Notes: generated by a model from the letters alone, not told the origin. A stretch of DNA of 64,000 nucleotides from Casuarius casuarius (GCA_003342895.1 PTFA01000012.1:8542252-8606251), one strand, 5' to 3'; shown: positions 1 to 13,163, counted from the stretch's first letter. Numbers and translations: made by a program.

Positions 1-3000
1 GAATAATATTGGCTTGCAATATCTGAGTGCTAACAAACGAGCAAATCTGTTGAAAATACGAGATCTGAAACAGTACATTCCATGCAATCAAAGCTTGTAT
101 ACTTACATTGCCAGTTCTCCTTCGTCTCCTTACTTCTCCCTAAGTAACTTTTGCATTTACGAATTTCAACAAATATCATAGAGACGAAGAAGCCTTGCAA
201 CTTCAGTCTAAGTCTTCTGAAACAGCAGAATCTGAACAGAGGAAAGAGATTCAAGATAGCATCCTCAGTAAGAGAAAGGCTGATGAAACTGCAAAAGCCA
301 ATGAGCACATACAAATGACTGCCTAATTGCATGTCTATTTTGACTGCCCAGTCAGCATGCACATAGCTTTAAACTAGCTGTAGCACTGTTTCTTACCTGG
401 TGATGCACCACAGGGTGCTTGGGGGACTGTAGGTTAGGGGAGAAAAAAAAATACAAAAAAAAAGTAGCTTTGTAAATTCCTTTGTTAATAGACCAGTTTG
501 TTTTTAAAACAGCAACATTTTCCATAACTCTAATCCTAGTATCATATATATAGATTAGATCTTTCCTTACAGTATACACAAATGTGGAAAAAGAATACAA
601 GACATCTTCCCACTACAATCTGGCACACCCAAAGGACAGGAGATTTTGCTTTAAGAATGGCTCTCTCCTTTCTCCTGCTTATACACACATACACAGACTG
701 CCTCTTTGATTTAAATTCCCCCAAATTATGGAATTGAACCCACATCAACTCATGCTGTGTAAGTGCTCTGACCTTGAGCTACCAAAAGAAGATGGGGTAC
801 CAGCCCTTACCCCCTAGAAAGCTGTTATTTCCACTGCCTTAATTAAATTAGCCTTAATTAAATAGAATTTAGCACCTGATTAAGAAATCTGCATGTTCTT
901 CAATCTCAAAGGCAAAATAAACACATACCTGAATTTTAAAAGAAAAGTGACTCATTTTTTTTAGTAATCATCATGCAGCCACAAAGAATGATTTTTGCTT
1001 TCTGATTGTATTTTTTTGCAGTAAGAGTTATTCAAAGCACTAACATTGTGTGCTGCCAAATCCTGAATACGAGGATGGGTAAGGAATAGTACACATTCAT
1101 TAAACATGGCAGATTTTTCCACATGTTCAGTTATGGGAAATCAGGTTTGGAATCCTGTATTTCAAGAAGATGCCCTTTTAACTGCCATAACCCATGAGAG
1201 AATGGAGGTCAAGCTAAATAAAAATAACCTCAACCTCTGCCCTTCTATCACAGACTTTGCAGATGAATTTTAGCACTGAGCTGCCAAATAATACAATGTC
1301 TTTTAACATAATAATTGCTTAGCTGTTGCTAAACCTATTGAAAATAATGTTTCCCACATTTCAGACTGAAGACTTCCATCCTTTAAAAACACACAGACAG
1401 CTATTCAGAGCCCAAGCAGATTTGCAACTTCACCATAAAGACTTTCTGCTGCACTGACAAACCAGTGACAAAATGATTCAGTCAGCCCTCTGTTCACTCA
1501 CCTTGTGTCAGAGGAAGTCTCCAAGACACACAGTGCCCCCCAAGCAACGTTACGCGTTGTTAAGGGAAGAGTGTTTGAGACAGCAGGAAGGAAAAGCAGA
1601 GCAGAGGGATCTCCTGCCGTCCGTGCAGTCCTGTTGGTCCTTCAGTGGCCAAGTCTGGCCCTGGGATCATGGGCAAACAATGATTAATTTTCTTGCCCCT
1701 TCATCAAATTCTGTTCTAAGCAAAGTCTGTTTAGACCGGATTTTGGCTCCTGCTTTAGTTAAAAAATAAGAGGTCGGAGAATATCTAGGCTATTTTTTTT
1801 TGTCTATGGATGAAAATTGATGAGAGCTCATATAATAGAGGCTGTATCAATGAAGCCATGAGGAATCATTGGAAATGAAAAGAATGACTACTTTCCATAG
1901 CTTTAAGTCATATCTGACATCTGAATTATTCTAATCTTGTTCTAAAAGTAGACTGGACATACTGGATAAGGGAGGGAGGTCTTAACTGGGAATTCTTATG
2001 AGGGATCAGGCAAACAAGCTATCACTGTTTTGTCCTTGTGGAAAGTGTCCAAATGATTTCAAAGGACAGGGAGAAGATCAGATGGCTAGGGAAGGAAAGT
2101 GGTCCAGTAAAAGCTGGAACAGGATTTAGGAGAACACATCTCCTAGAGAAGACAGACACAGGTTGAAGCTTCTGAAACAGCAGAAACTTTCTCCATTCTC
2201 CTTTCTCTCATGAAAGGTATGATAGCAGGTCACTATAGCAGACCAGGGATCCAGTGCAGATGAACAGAGGACTGGTTCTGAATTATTAAAGAAAGGATCA
2301 TGATTTGCACCATAGAACTTACTCTCAGACAGTTTCCAGATAAGCAAAGAAAATGACCTCATTGTGATCATGCTGCCCTCATTTCTACTGTATCAGTTTA
2401 AACTGAGAAAGAATCCCTGGCCATGATAATGTTCCTTCCGTGACTCTTATGAAAAGAAGATCAGCTCCTGAAAAAGCAGGGTATTTAAATCCTATTTCAT
2501 TCCTTCATTGAAGAAGAAAACCGACATCAGTGGAGCTGAGGAGAACTCATCCCTAGAATTCCAGAGATCACTTCTATGTTTTAAGTAACACAAAAAAAGC
2601 TAATTTTCGGAAAGAATAAGGGAACTGTATGCCTATTTCCTACTATTTGGAAATTTCTGATATACACAGCTAACATAATTCTAAGTCTCTTTCCCTAAGC
2701 AGTTATATGTTAGCCAGCTACTTTAGTAAGTTAATCTCATAGTTTTCTCCTGAGAAACTCTTTCCCTCTAGTGCAACACACATACCTGTGTACAGAACAG
2801 CAGGCTCATAAATAGCCCTCCTTGTCAATGGCAATTCTGCTGCTAAATTTATTTCCTTGAAAGCTACTTCCTTCATTCTCTTACAAGCCACAAAAGATAT
2901 ACCACATTATCCTTGAAATAAAAGGAACTGATTGTACATAAAAGTGGTTCTGAAAAAAATTGACCTCCAGCAGTGCTCGCTTAGGCGACAGGATAAAATG

Positions 3001-3948
3001 AGCAGGTGTTTTTTTTCTTTTTGTAAGGAAGAATTCATAAATGGGCTACTTAAGAAAGTGAGTAATATTCTCAGGCTGGTATGAGTCCTGTTAACGATCA
3101 CTGCAAAACGATGGACTAGACATAGATGCCCCCACACTTCAATGGGAAATGATTGGTAATTCATCTTAGTAAGGGTAGGAGCAAAATTAGAATAGAGTGG
3201 GAACAATCATACAGAATAGTCACTGTGTGGTTTGTCCTTATATGCAAAGGTATTAAAACATGATACTGCTGAAGCTCCTTTGTTCACATCATGCCCATGT
3301 CATCATCAGTCTCGATCTTAATAACCAGCAGCACATGCTATTTAAATCATAACTGCAAGGTAGTACTTGAAGAAATCATCCTGAGAAGGAGACACTTCTC
3401 CTTCTGAAGCAAAGCAATAAATTTGCACAAGTGTGGTAGATGTTAGGTGCCATTTTGCATTCACTCTGCTCCTTGCCCTGCTCACTGTCCATCCTAAAAT
3501 ATCCTGCAATCCTGCTATCACTGTTAGGCATATTTATAGGTTTCCTCTGTGAAATGTGTAGCTATAAATTAGTTTTCCATAACAATTCTTTCGCAACAAG
3601 ACTTCTATGGCTTATACTTGTATAGTATTGTTTGTCGAGTCATATGTAGGAATTTATTTGGTTTTAAGATTTTATGTCTTTAGACACTATCTGCATAAAA
3701 AGAACTTCTCTCTTGCTCATAATTGCACTGTTTTCTCTCTGATATCTGAGTAACCTTTCTAGAAGCTTGCCTAAACTGACCAGTTTGAAAACCCTTTTGT
3801 GATTAAATCAAAAAAATATGAGCTTTAAATAAAATCATGATTTCAGGCATGTATTCCTGTGTAGAATTAGATACGCCAGGAAGCCATCACAGGAGTTTTA
3901 TTTTCCAAAAGGTCATAAAATGAAAAGGAGAGTGAGACAAAGATGGGT
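1..3948. other. Gene-free non-coding stretch
   Basis: No recognisable exon, RNA gene or young repeat is visible. The longest open frame is about 99 codons and resembles no family I know. Contents are a purine/A-rich patch near 428-470 (two runs of nine or so A), a 15-bp tandem duplication at 836-865 and scattered short T runs (for example about 3008-3016). Base composition is AT-rich with few CpGs, as in ordinary bird intergenic or intronic DNA. A conserved non-coding element could be hidden here, but that needs an alignment. Confidence 0.7.
836..865. repeat. 15-bp tandem duplication
   Basis: Two adjacent copies of the unit GCCTTAATTAAATTA, the second ending in G in place of the last two letters TA (…AATAG), that is one clear mismatch. 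The unit contains the palindrome TTAATTAA. It looks like a small replication-slippage duplication. Confidence 0.8.
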
Positions 3949-4194
3949 GGAAGGAAAGAAGAAAGGAAAAGAAAAGGGAAGAGAAGAGGAGAGGAAGATA
4001 AGGCAAAAGGGAAAAGGGAAAAGAAAAAAGAAACAAAGAAAAAAGAGATAAAAGGGAGATAAAGAAAGGGAAGGAAAGAAAAAGAAGGAAAAACAGAGAA
4101 GGAAAGAAAGAAGGAGGAGAAAGAAAGAGAAAGAGAAAAAGAGAAAGAGAAAGAGAAAGAAAGTAAGAGGAAGAGGAAGAGAAAGAAAGAAAAG
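3949..4194 (+). repeat. Polypurine (GA-rich) tract
   Basis: A 246-base stretch that is almost entirely A and G on the plus strand. I count seven pyrimidines, at about 3999, 4004, 4034, 4049, 4060, 4094 and 4164. The longest uninterrupted purine run is about 69 bases (4095-4163). Units such as GGAA, GAAA and GAGAAA recur without a single fixed period, so it is a degenerate GA microsatellite. The minus strand reads as a Ser/Phe/Leu-rich open frame only because of this composition; it is not a gene. Such tracts can form intramolecular triplexes (H-DNA). Confidence 0.95.
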
Positions 4195-4767
4195 TTCAGA
4201 ACTGCATTGAAAATAGTGGTTTCTTTGGGTTATAACCACCTTCAGGAACAATAGACAGAGAAGTAGAGTAAGCGAAGAAAGAAGTATCTTATATCTGTGG
4301 TTTATCAGTCATCTGTTTGCAAAACAGAAAGCTGTGTCAGATATCACTGTATGTGAGCTAGGATCCTTTAAAAGCATTCATCAACATTGTAAAACTGAAC
4401 TTTGGATGTATAAATATATACAAGAAAGTGAATGCAATGCTGTTCATCAAATATAACTGAACTTCCACATATTTTATCAAGTGCACAAAGGTTCACTTCA
4501 TTCCACATTTTATCATTTCTATACATATCTATTTGTTGTTTAAGCTAGGCTAACTGGCAGAAATGGAGCAATCCAACAAAAAGATTGCATGTTCAGTATA
4601 TTCAGACTAGACAGTACTGAAAATCCTAACGAAAACCTCTCCAAATAAACAAATGTGATTTGGCGGTTTAAGACCACTGCCTCTTCTCCAGTGAGATACT
4701 TTTTTGAATGTGGGCAGGCAGATTGCTCTCCTAACGCAACTTGCAGTCTCTGAGCAAGGCAACTCAG
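4195..4767. other. Gene-free spacer between polypurine tract and CpG-rich patch
   Basis: Ordinary AT-rich sequence, with nothing nameable seen. It separates the GA tract from the CpG-rich patch. Confidence 0.6.
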
Positions 4768-5017
4768 CGTCGCCCTGAGGTGCTGCGCTGCGGTTCAGGC
4801 GGGGCGGACGCTTCCAAGCCGCTGTCTGCTCTGATCCCCAGGAGCTTTGCTCAAGTGAGAAATGTTGGGGGGGACGTAAGAGCACGGGCAGCCCTGGGAG
4901 GCTCGCTGGGCAGAAGTGGGTGGCTGCCTTCCGAAGGAGGTAGGTGCCCCTGGCTGCACTTCTCAGTCTGGCGGAGTTCCCAGCGCCAAATCAAGCTTGG
5001 GTCAAAACAAGGCTTCG
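4768..5017. promoter_or_regulatory. Isolated CpG-rich patch with a GC box (possible promoter or enhancer)
   Basis: About 15 CpG dinucleotides lie in 250 bp, in a window where most kilobases have very few. A GC box, GGCGGGGCGG, is at 4798-4807, matching the Sp1/KLF consensus. Two donor-like sites follow on the plus strand, CAA|GTGAGA near 4855 and AG|GTAGGT near 4940. Both strands are open over most of the patch (plus 4741-5040, minus 4607-4885), but neither translation resembles a known protein. It is too short for a classic CpG island. It could be an alternative promoter, the first exon of a non-coding RNA, or a GC-rich leftover. Confidence 0.4.
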
Positions 5018-8000
5018 TAGTTAATATTTCAATAAGATAAATAGAGGAAGTTCACCCCTGTTTTGGCACTATAGTACATTGTTTCAGACTCTAGCAGAGA
5101 CAGCACCGCATTAATTTACAGTCTGAAGGCCAGAGTCACAAGAAGAAAGGCCAGAAACATTTTTTCCCCTTCTTTCCCTTTTTAGAGGAGGCACTGCTTC
5201 TTCAGATTATACAGAAAAATATGCAATTCTCTATACTTGTTGGATCCAGTCATGCCTGATAATATAGAAGTTGTTTCTGTGGAATAAAGTAAAACCTAGA
5301 TTGTCTGACCCCTGCAAATAAACAAACAATATGGGTCTTCTACATCTTCAGTAACTTTAAATACTACAGCATAAAAGTAGGAGTAACAAAATCATTTTCA
5401 CAAAGGGAACTATCACCCAAGATGTGGGTTGCATATACAGTATGATGCTCATAAGGAAGTCTGATCAGAAAATTCAATACCTTCTTTTTAGGCTACACAC
5501 ACAGTTAAAAATATATTTATTTTAATTCCAACTCAGAACTAAAATGGCAATTTTTGAAATTTTAAGCAGAAAAGTTTCAAAGACTATATATGATGTTTAA
5601 TAACAAAACACTTTGTTTTTGTTTAGACTTCTATATATCAGAATGCTTTAGTCCCATGCAAGCACTCATATAAGTGAGTATAAATTAAGTGTATATATAA
5701 AAGACCATGTGTCAAAAAGAAACTTAGCAATATAATTTTAAAGTTTATTGATGAGATAATGAGAATGTTGAAACAGCTTAGACTTATTATCTCATGAAAC
5801 TTTCTTTTTATGACTAGACTGCATTCACTTGCAAAAAATTGAAAAATAATTAAAAATGCAATTTAAAAATACTGTTTTTAAAATGCATTTACAATTTCAT
5901 CTTTCAAGTTTACTCACAGCAAAATAATGTAGCTAATATTTTCACTAAGTCTTCAAAGTATTAGAAAGGGTTTTGATGTGCCATTGTGATATGTCTTTTG
6001 AAATGTTAGCCATCATGGACCATAGCATAATATTTATAATCTATGGAAACTGAAAAGAAGGTGAGATAATATACTCCATTGCCCAACAGCATGACAGAAT
6101 CTACCAAGTGAGAAAGGAAAGCCACTTTGTGTATATTAATTTACTTTGTTTGAGCTAGACATGGGGATTTGAACTACTGAGAGGAACTCAAGCAAAGAGA
6201 AAGTTTGCCTAATAGAAACATTTTATAATTGAAATAAAATGAAAGAAACAAAATTATATAGACAAACCTTTTGGCTAAATGCCTTTTTAGTATTTAGTCA
6301 GGCACTGAGCCAGATTGTTTCTCTGCAAAATTTTACGTCTTAAGTTATTCAGATATAGTTGAGCATTTACAGTGATGGGTGTTACTAGGACATTTTTACA
6401 GTGTTTGCAAGGGGAAGCAAAAGCCAACAGAGGCAGGTCAGTATATCTTTTTAAAACTCATTGGTACCCCCAGTCCTGATACATCCATACCTTTTATATC
6501 CAAGTGGAATGGTGAGGGAAGGAGGAGATACACAGAAAAAAGTGAATTAGGCAAAAGCCCTGTCCTATAACGCCCTAAACAACTTGTGAGAGGACCTCTA
6601 TGCCCTTGCAATCTGTTGACATCAACAGTAACTGAGCATCCCACAAGTCTCAACAGGTCAGCTATCATCTTCCATTACCAGAAGATTGTGAAAGCCACAG
6701 ACAGTAAATTATTTTCTCCATTATGCATATAATTTATAAATATATGCAAAGTCACCACCTCTGGTTCAGGAAGTCCCTGAATTGTTAATTTATGGAGGTT
6801 AGAAGAGTATGCTGAAGACGTATCACTGCAGGCTTGCCTTGTTTTCACCATCTTCCATAGGCCTTGGCCTCTATAGACACATAACACTTGGCTAATGGGT
6901 CTTTTATCTGACCCCGTACAACCATGCTTATATTCTTCTATAAACAAATGAATGATTTAATTGCACTACATAAAAACTTGAAACGGAAGCTTAGCTGTTT
7001 TCTTTGCATTTCATCAGAGGATTTTAAGGCATACTGACTGAATATAGATACATAGCTTAACACAGTAAGCCATTTTTTTTCTCCTGTTCATTTCATCTGT
7101 TGCAATCTTATTTGCCTCACAACACTGAAAATACAGAAAACAATATATGCCACCAGAAACACAAACTTTACGGCATTTCAGTAGGAAATTGCATCACACC
7201 TTAGATACAAGGCACTGGCAAGATCACCAACAGTCCATTTTTTGTGACTCATTCTTCTAATGGAATGAAGCCATTTGCAATGGCATACAGTCTAGTCAGG
7301 CGATTCAGTGTTACTAGGAAGGCTTATTCTAAAGCAAAAGATTAAAAATCAGATGTTTCAATGAGGAAAGAGGGCACAGGTTTACAACTTCTAATTGAGT
7401 GCCTTCTAAATTCTGAGAGAGAATATGCTCTTTGGTTATTTCTTTTATATAAATATATATACAAGATACACCTGGGACAGAAATGACAAAATATAATCAA
7501 TCTCTTTGTGAGTACTAGTGCATTGTTGGGTCACATCACAGCAGAGCCAGCACTGTTCGGAGAAGATAAGTTTCAGGAAAACGGATATTGTTTGTTCTCC
7601 ATCCCCATTGTAACTTTTACTCTATGCTTATTACCATGAATTAGAATTTTTCAGTGAAATCCAATCAGTATAGAAGGCTTTCAAACAGCATTCAAGCTTT
7701 TAATGAACTGATCAGAACGAGTTTAACAAATCCTTCATGTGCATAGAGCCTCTGATTACAATGAAACCATTCCAGCACATCCCTGGGGTATGACAAGAGT
7801 CTTTGAGCAACAAAAATTAAACTGCTTGAATACGCTGCAGATACAATGAGCTGCTTCAGCTACCACTACATTCAGGAAGATTCTTGGAGTCAGCCAGATT
7901 AGCTAGCTGATATTTATCTAAAATGATTGTAATTTACCAACCTTGTTTTTCAAACAGACATCAAATGTGTAAGGAGCTGCGTAGAGTTAATTCGTACCTT

Positions 8001-8802
8001 GATGCTCCCTACTTCAGACCAGACACAGCACAAATCCTCCATCCCTCCTGTAAGTGCCCATAAGAAGTGCTTCTCTGAATTTGCCATAGAGCTCACAGCT
8101 GATACATTTTACTGAAGTAAAATAAATCTACAAAAGAAACCCAGACTGACTCCCATGCCCTGAGAACAAAAACAGAGAAGTGGAAATTCTTGTTCTTGCT
8201 GTAATAGTCTGATATTAAAATAAATCTTATTTTATTGGGTCGGTCTGTCTGCCCTTCAAAATGATGTATAAAAATTACATTTCATGAATAAGGAAAGAAG
8301 GAACAAGTAGTAATTTTCATAAAAGCCCAGCAAATTTTTAGTTCGATTACAGTGGTTTTCAAAAGGTTCATTTTGCATGAGTAAGGCCAGCTCCAGGATG
8401 TGCAAACCACAGCAACTATCAAGCACAGAAGATTTTGGGACCTGCTGTTTCTGTTAAACATCTGATGAGGATTATTCATGGTCCTTGCTACCTATAATAA
8501 TGGAAAGTGCCTCATTTGGGCCTACCTTCGAGGACAACCCAGAAATTTTAGCTAGTGCAAATTATAGTTCCTGCTTTTTTAATGAGAACATTAATTCCTC
8601 TTCTGAAAATTTCATGGCCATTCATTTTTTTCTTTGGGTTTAACCTGTCAAGTCCTACGAGATCTGTACTCTGAGACAAAAATGATCCTGACCCATCCCA
8701 GTAGGTAGGACTTCTTGGGACATGAGACATGGCATGAATTCAAGCACCGAGATAAGGTGGCTGTGCTTGAGTCCCGGGTTTAGCTACAGGTTAAATGAAG
8801 GT
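5018..8802. other. Gene-free non-coding stretch
   Basis: No exon, RNA gene or young repeat is recognised. The sequence is AT-rich with short AT-alternating patches (around 5690-5700 and 7447-7462). Text near 5645-5680 vaguely resembles an old amniote repeat but is too decayed to name. Open frames stay under about 90 codons. Confidence 0.65.
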
Positions 8803-8870
8803 GCCATGGCAGCGCAGTGGTAGAATTTGAATGCTTGCAGCAAAATCAGGACAGGCTGGAGCCTAAGAAA
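8803..8870 (+). repeat. tRNA-like segment, candidate SINE head (Pol III)
   Basis: The 13 bases CAGTGGTAGAATT at 8815-8827 match the D-arm/A-box region of vertebrate tRNA-Gly, where CAGTGGTAGAATT is the usual text. A weak B-box-like GGCTGGAGCC follows at 8854-8863, about 30 bases on, which is the expected order and spacing. The anticodon region and the closing acceptor strand cannot be paired, so this is not a working tRNA gene. A decayed tRNA-derived SINE head fits best. No tail or poly(A) could be assigned, and chance similarity remains possible. Confidence 0.35.
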
Positions 8871-11245
8871 CACAATATCCTTAGAAAGGTGCCTGTGAGA
8901 TGTGGCGAGTCTCACAAAAGTGACCTGAGCAGGAGCTGGGACCTGCTACCTCACCAGCTGCAAAATAATTCCAGTGAGGTAATTGGTGGCACTTATCCTG
9001 TACACAAGACAGCATCTCCCTGCTTCTGACAACCTGCCTCTTTAATTTGAGAAGAAGAAAATACAATCAAGCATGAAACAGTGGCAACCCCCGTTTCATG
9101 TCATTTTCTAAGCCATATATAGGAGAAAAAAGGAAGGCTCACAAGAAGTTAATTAACAAGAATGATGATTTTTTTCTGTGAGTGAACCGGAATTGTCCTG
9201 GTATATTTATCAGACTTTAACACAAAGAAGAAGTAAATCATGTTACAGCCTCTAAATCCTTATGCTAAATTTATATAACTGGTAATCTCAGCTTTCTTCT
9301 TTCAGGTAATTGTCAAAGCCTTCCATTTCCGTGGTCTTTCATGCTGTATAAGCATGAGACACTGCCCACTGATTATTTTCTATTCTTTTTCAGTGTTATG
9401 TTGTTTTTAAGCATTGCTTAATATTTTTCAGAATTCTGGGTGCTGCTGGGAGAACAGTCACGTCCGACTGCATTTTGTAGCAACTCAGAGAAACTAGTGA
9501 CATCTGTACACTCTTTCGCCACCACATTCAATGCTTTAGTCTTTGGTTTCCAGAACAAGTGCTACTGTTTTCACTGTCCCAAACCATAGATTGTCTGAGG
9601 AAATACCGTATTTCAAAGATATACCTAAATTAAATTCTTTTCTTTTTTTGCTCCTTGGGGGAATAGGTTATTATGTCAATATCTATAGTAATATACTACA
9701 CATCTGGTCAACAAATAGAGGTAGATTCTTCATTATCCCTCTCATCTCCATATCTTCTCAGTATATCGATGCACTGTTTTGACACTAACACCGGTGAACA
9801 AGATATTCTACACAGAAGTGCAAGTGAGGTTCTTTTTCTTCTATGCTTCCTGGCCTACACATTTAGTGTTGGTCACTGTTTAAATAAAAACAAGTTTATT
9901 TAATGTATCACCCCTGTGAACTATACAACAGGCTATTTCTTAACAATCCTACACAGACCAAGGAAAATATTACTTAAGCCTTTATTTAGAGTGTCTTGTT
10001 TTTGCAGCACAAATATGTGCTTGGAAACACTTATTCCTTTGCATATAGAAGTTCTAAGTATTTATCCTTCAGGTATTTTCTTTTAAAACTTTGTACATAA
10101 CAACCTTTTTATTGTAAACAGATGTGTAAACAAGCTAATTTTTAGGATTTAGCTCTATTCAGACATAACAATTACATGCCTCATTATATTACTATAATTA
10201 AACACAATTTAAAATATGTTTGCCAATTAGATTAAAACTGATCCACTCGTTATGTATTCTTATGGTCTTAAAAATTAAGCTTTTAAAAACTATTATCTAA
10301 CTAAGTGTAAACTAATTTCTCATTTTTGCAATCTCCTGCTATATTGTAGTACAATAAACGTTTATCTTATGAAGGGAAAATGAGCACGTAGGATTGCAAC
10401 CGAAACTATATTGTAATGTAATATAATAGACTCATTTTGCACAGACTCATCTTTGACATTTCTTGACTTTAGGTTGCTTGTCTTTGCAATCTAAGTAATC
10501 TTCTTTTAACATTAGGCATGGGTTTTAGCCTGGGGATTCATATGTTATTTGTTTTTCCAACACACACAAGGTAATTAAAGCATCTCATTATCAGCAGCTC
10601 CTACCCTTTTGATGCATCTAATCGTTTCTTAGAAATAGTCTCAATTAGCTCTTTCTTCAGAAGCTTGTACCATGATATTTTCTATTCTTTCTACACTTCA
10701 GAACATGTGTATTCGTTATTGATATATGACACAAAAATCACTTCCTTTCATTAGCCCTTCTCTTTCAGAAAAAGTGTGTACCTTTCCATAATAACATACC
10801 AATTCCACGATTTATCCTTCCTTGTTCCATAAATAAAATTAAATCTTCTGATGTTCATTTATGGTGTTTTGTTCAGAAATGGAATTGTAATAAACTCCAA
10901 AATATCTGAATTCTTTATGAAATAAATATTCTGTTACGTGGCCACTTTTAAATAGGACTGACCAAGTGAAATCCTTCCCCTCCTGTAGCTAAAATATTGA
11001 CATGCCTTCCTTCATTCAAAAAAACATTGTTTCCACCAAAGTTAGATACCTAGAAAATGTTTCAATGCCTTTGGATGCACGATGGGTAACTTTAGCCTTT
11101 TCAGAATTGTGGTTCGGATCAGCATCCAGAAAATTAGATGCAGATCCAACAGAGGAACCAGCGGAATTGGCTGAAAATGTCGCCAGGCCAATCCTCCTCA
11201 CAGTGTTCAAGACTTCTGTTTCCATAAAGATCCTAAGGCTACTCC

Positions 11246-11260
11246 AAAAAAAAAAAAAAA
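11246..11260. repeat. A15 homopolymer
   Basis: Fifteen consecutive A on the plus strand, with no flanking target-site duplication or polyadenylation signal placed to suggest a retroposed transcript. Confidence 0.9.
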
Positions 11261-11935
11261 GCCAATCACACATTTTTGAACTCAGCAAAGGATTTGATTT
11301 TGGCGTGCATAAAAAGATTAAATTCATGTTTCAAATGAAGTTTAGGGTTTATTTGTCTTTCTGTGAATTTAACCTAAACTGACTCACCTTCAAGTATTCT
11401 GAGGATTTTCCAGTCCAACAGTATCCTTGAAACTAACAGAAAAGCAGCATTAGCTAGGTTGAGTGGTATACCCCAGAAGGGAGAAGTTTATTAGTTACTA
11501 TAACAAGAAATGTCTCTGGAGCATACCAAGGTATTCAGACACCTGTTTCTAAATTGTAAGGAATCAGATAATGCAGATACTGACATAGTCATCACATTTT
11601 TAATAAATTTGATCAAAATCGAAAATTATGTACTAGCAAATAGTTACTCAAATTGTTAAAATCAAGTGTAGCCTTTGAAGCTACACTGCAAAGTCAATAC
11701 TAACCCTGTGCTACAAGAATGTTTGTTTTATGAGAATATTTAGTCTGAACTCAAACGACATTCCTCTGCAACTACTATGCATGGTAAATCAGGAAATGTT
11801 TCACTATGCATACAAATAAACAATAGGCATTCCCATATTTTCTAATTTATTTTTAATTTAAATGAGTCAGATAACCTCCCAGTTATTTCCTTCCAACAGT
11901 CTACGTTACTTCTAGTTTCTTATACGTTGAATATC

Positions 11936-11965
11936 ATGGAAGATGAAATTATGGAAGATAAAATT
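11936..11965. repeat. 15-bp tandem duplication
   Basis: Two adjacent 15-base copies, ATGGAAGATGAAATT and ATGGAAGATAAAATT, differ at one base, followed by ATGG starting a third. A slippage-type duplication. Confidence 0.9.
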
Positions 11966-13163
11966 ATGGTCCAGGTTTTAAAACATGTGGGTTCAATTTG
12001 ATTATAGTGACTTACTCTATTGTATACAAAGTAATACAGTACACCAACAAAATAATGCAAGCAAACTACCACAGTTTTTGCTTGTACTTCTCTTGGTCAG
12101 TGCTGAGGCTAAGCATAAGAAATAGAAAAAGGACACTTCAGATAAAAGTTTGGTTAATTTTTCAGAATTCATTACCCATTGTTTGTAACAATTGGTCTCT
12201 TACTGTTCTGAGTCACTTCACATTATTTATGTCAAATCACTAGAGTGCCTGACATGGTATTTTGTAGTCTGACATGAGGATGTAATGAAATAATGAAATG
12301 TTAAAAAGAAGTCTATTTATCTTGGCAACTCAGAGCCACTTTAAATGTAGATAGCATCTAAGCAGCATCCAAGAATAAAATTACATGGAAAATGGTACAC
12401 TTCTCCTGTCCTTTATTTTCTTCTGAAACAGTTCAAAAATGTGCTAAGACTCAATCTAGGTGGATTGCAATCACATTAAATTGTTGACTTTTTTTCTGCT
12501 CTCCCTCCTGGTGAAATCCTCCACCTGAGAGCCAGGTAGGCTGTGAGAAGTCATACTAGACAAGCTGAATGTCTACTATGTGTTAAAACCTCTACATAAT
12601 TCCATTACGCAATCTATATGTAGCTTTAAATGGACAGAAGAATTGTCAAACATAATTAAGTGTGGCAAATGTTTTTCCACATTCAGAAACTTTTGGCTCA
12701 AGTAATTCAGGGTATTCAAAACAGAGTATTGGAAGTTTCTGCAAGGTGGGGACAGCATTCTTATGAACTGAGGAAGAGGAGGATAAAATAGTTTCAAATA
12801 CACAGATGGTTTGATTTTAAAATGCTCAACTAAGGTAATGTCTCAAAAGGAAAACTAGGTTGGGAAAAAGATTCTGTGAAAGATATTGTTCTTGATTGAC
12901 ATAATATAGCAGTCTTTGGAGTAATGGTTCTGGGTAATGTAAAATGTGAAGCAAAGTACTGCTTTTCCTGAAACCAGTATATTACTGTGTTTCACACAAA
13001 TGAAAAAAGATTAAGTTCTCATTATGAAAATATACAAATTTTATTCTATTATTATGCTAAAAATGTATATAATAAATTGTGCTAATGACTACTGCATAAA
13101 GATTATATGCTGATTTAAATTTTAACCTTACATTTCAGTAACTGTGAAGTTTTGAAAACTTCA

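Larger units (their letters stand above)
8871..13163. other. Gene-free non-coding stretch
   Basis: Nothing nameable is seen apart from the small repeats listed separately (A15 at 11246-11260 and a 15-bp duplication at 11936-11965). The longest Met-to-stop frame in the whole window, 126 codons at 11002-11382, lies here. It overlaps a 103-codon frame on the other strand and contains the A15 run as a lysine string, so I do not call it a gene. Confidence 0.65.

Noticed and set aside
2973..2996. Text GTGCTCGCTTAGGC then TAAAAT, resembling the 5' end of U6 snRNA
   Set aside because: Only about 10 contiguous bases plus short pieces agree, the intervening bases need gaps, and nothing after it follows U6. 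Too little to call even a pseudogene.
3913..4251. 112-codon minus-strand frame rich in Phe, Leu and Ser
   Set aside because: It is the complement of the polypurine tract, so the composition alone gives the open frame.
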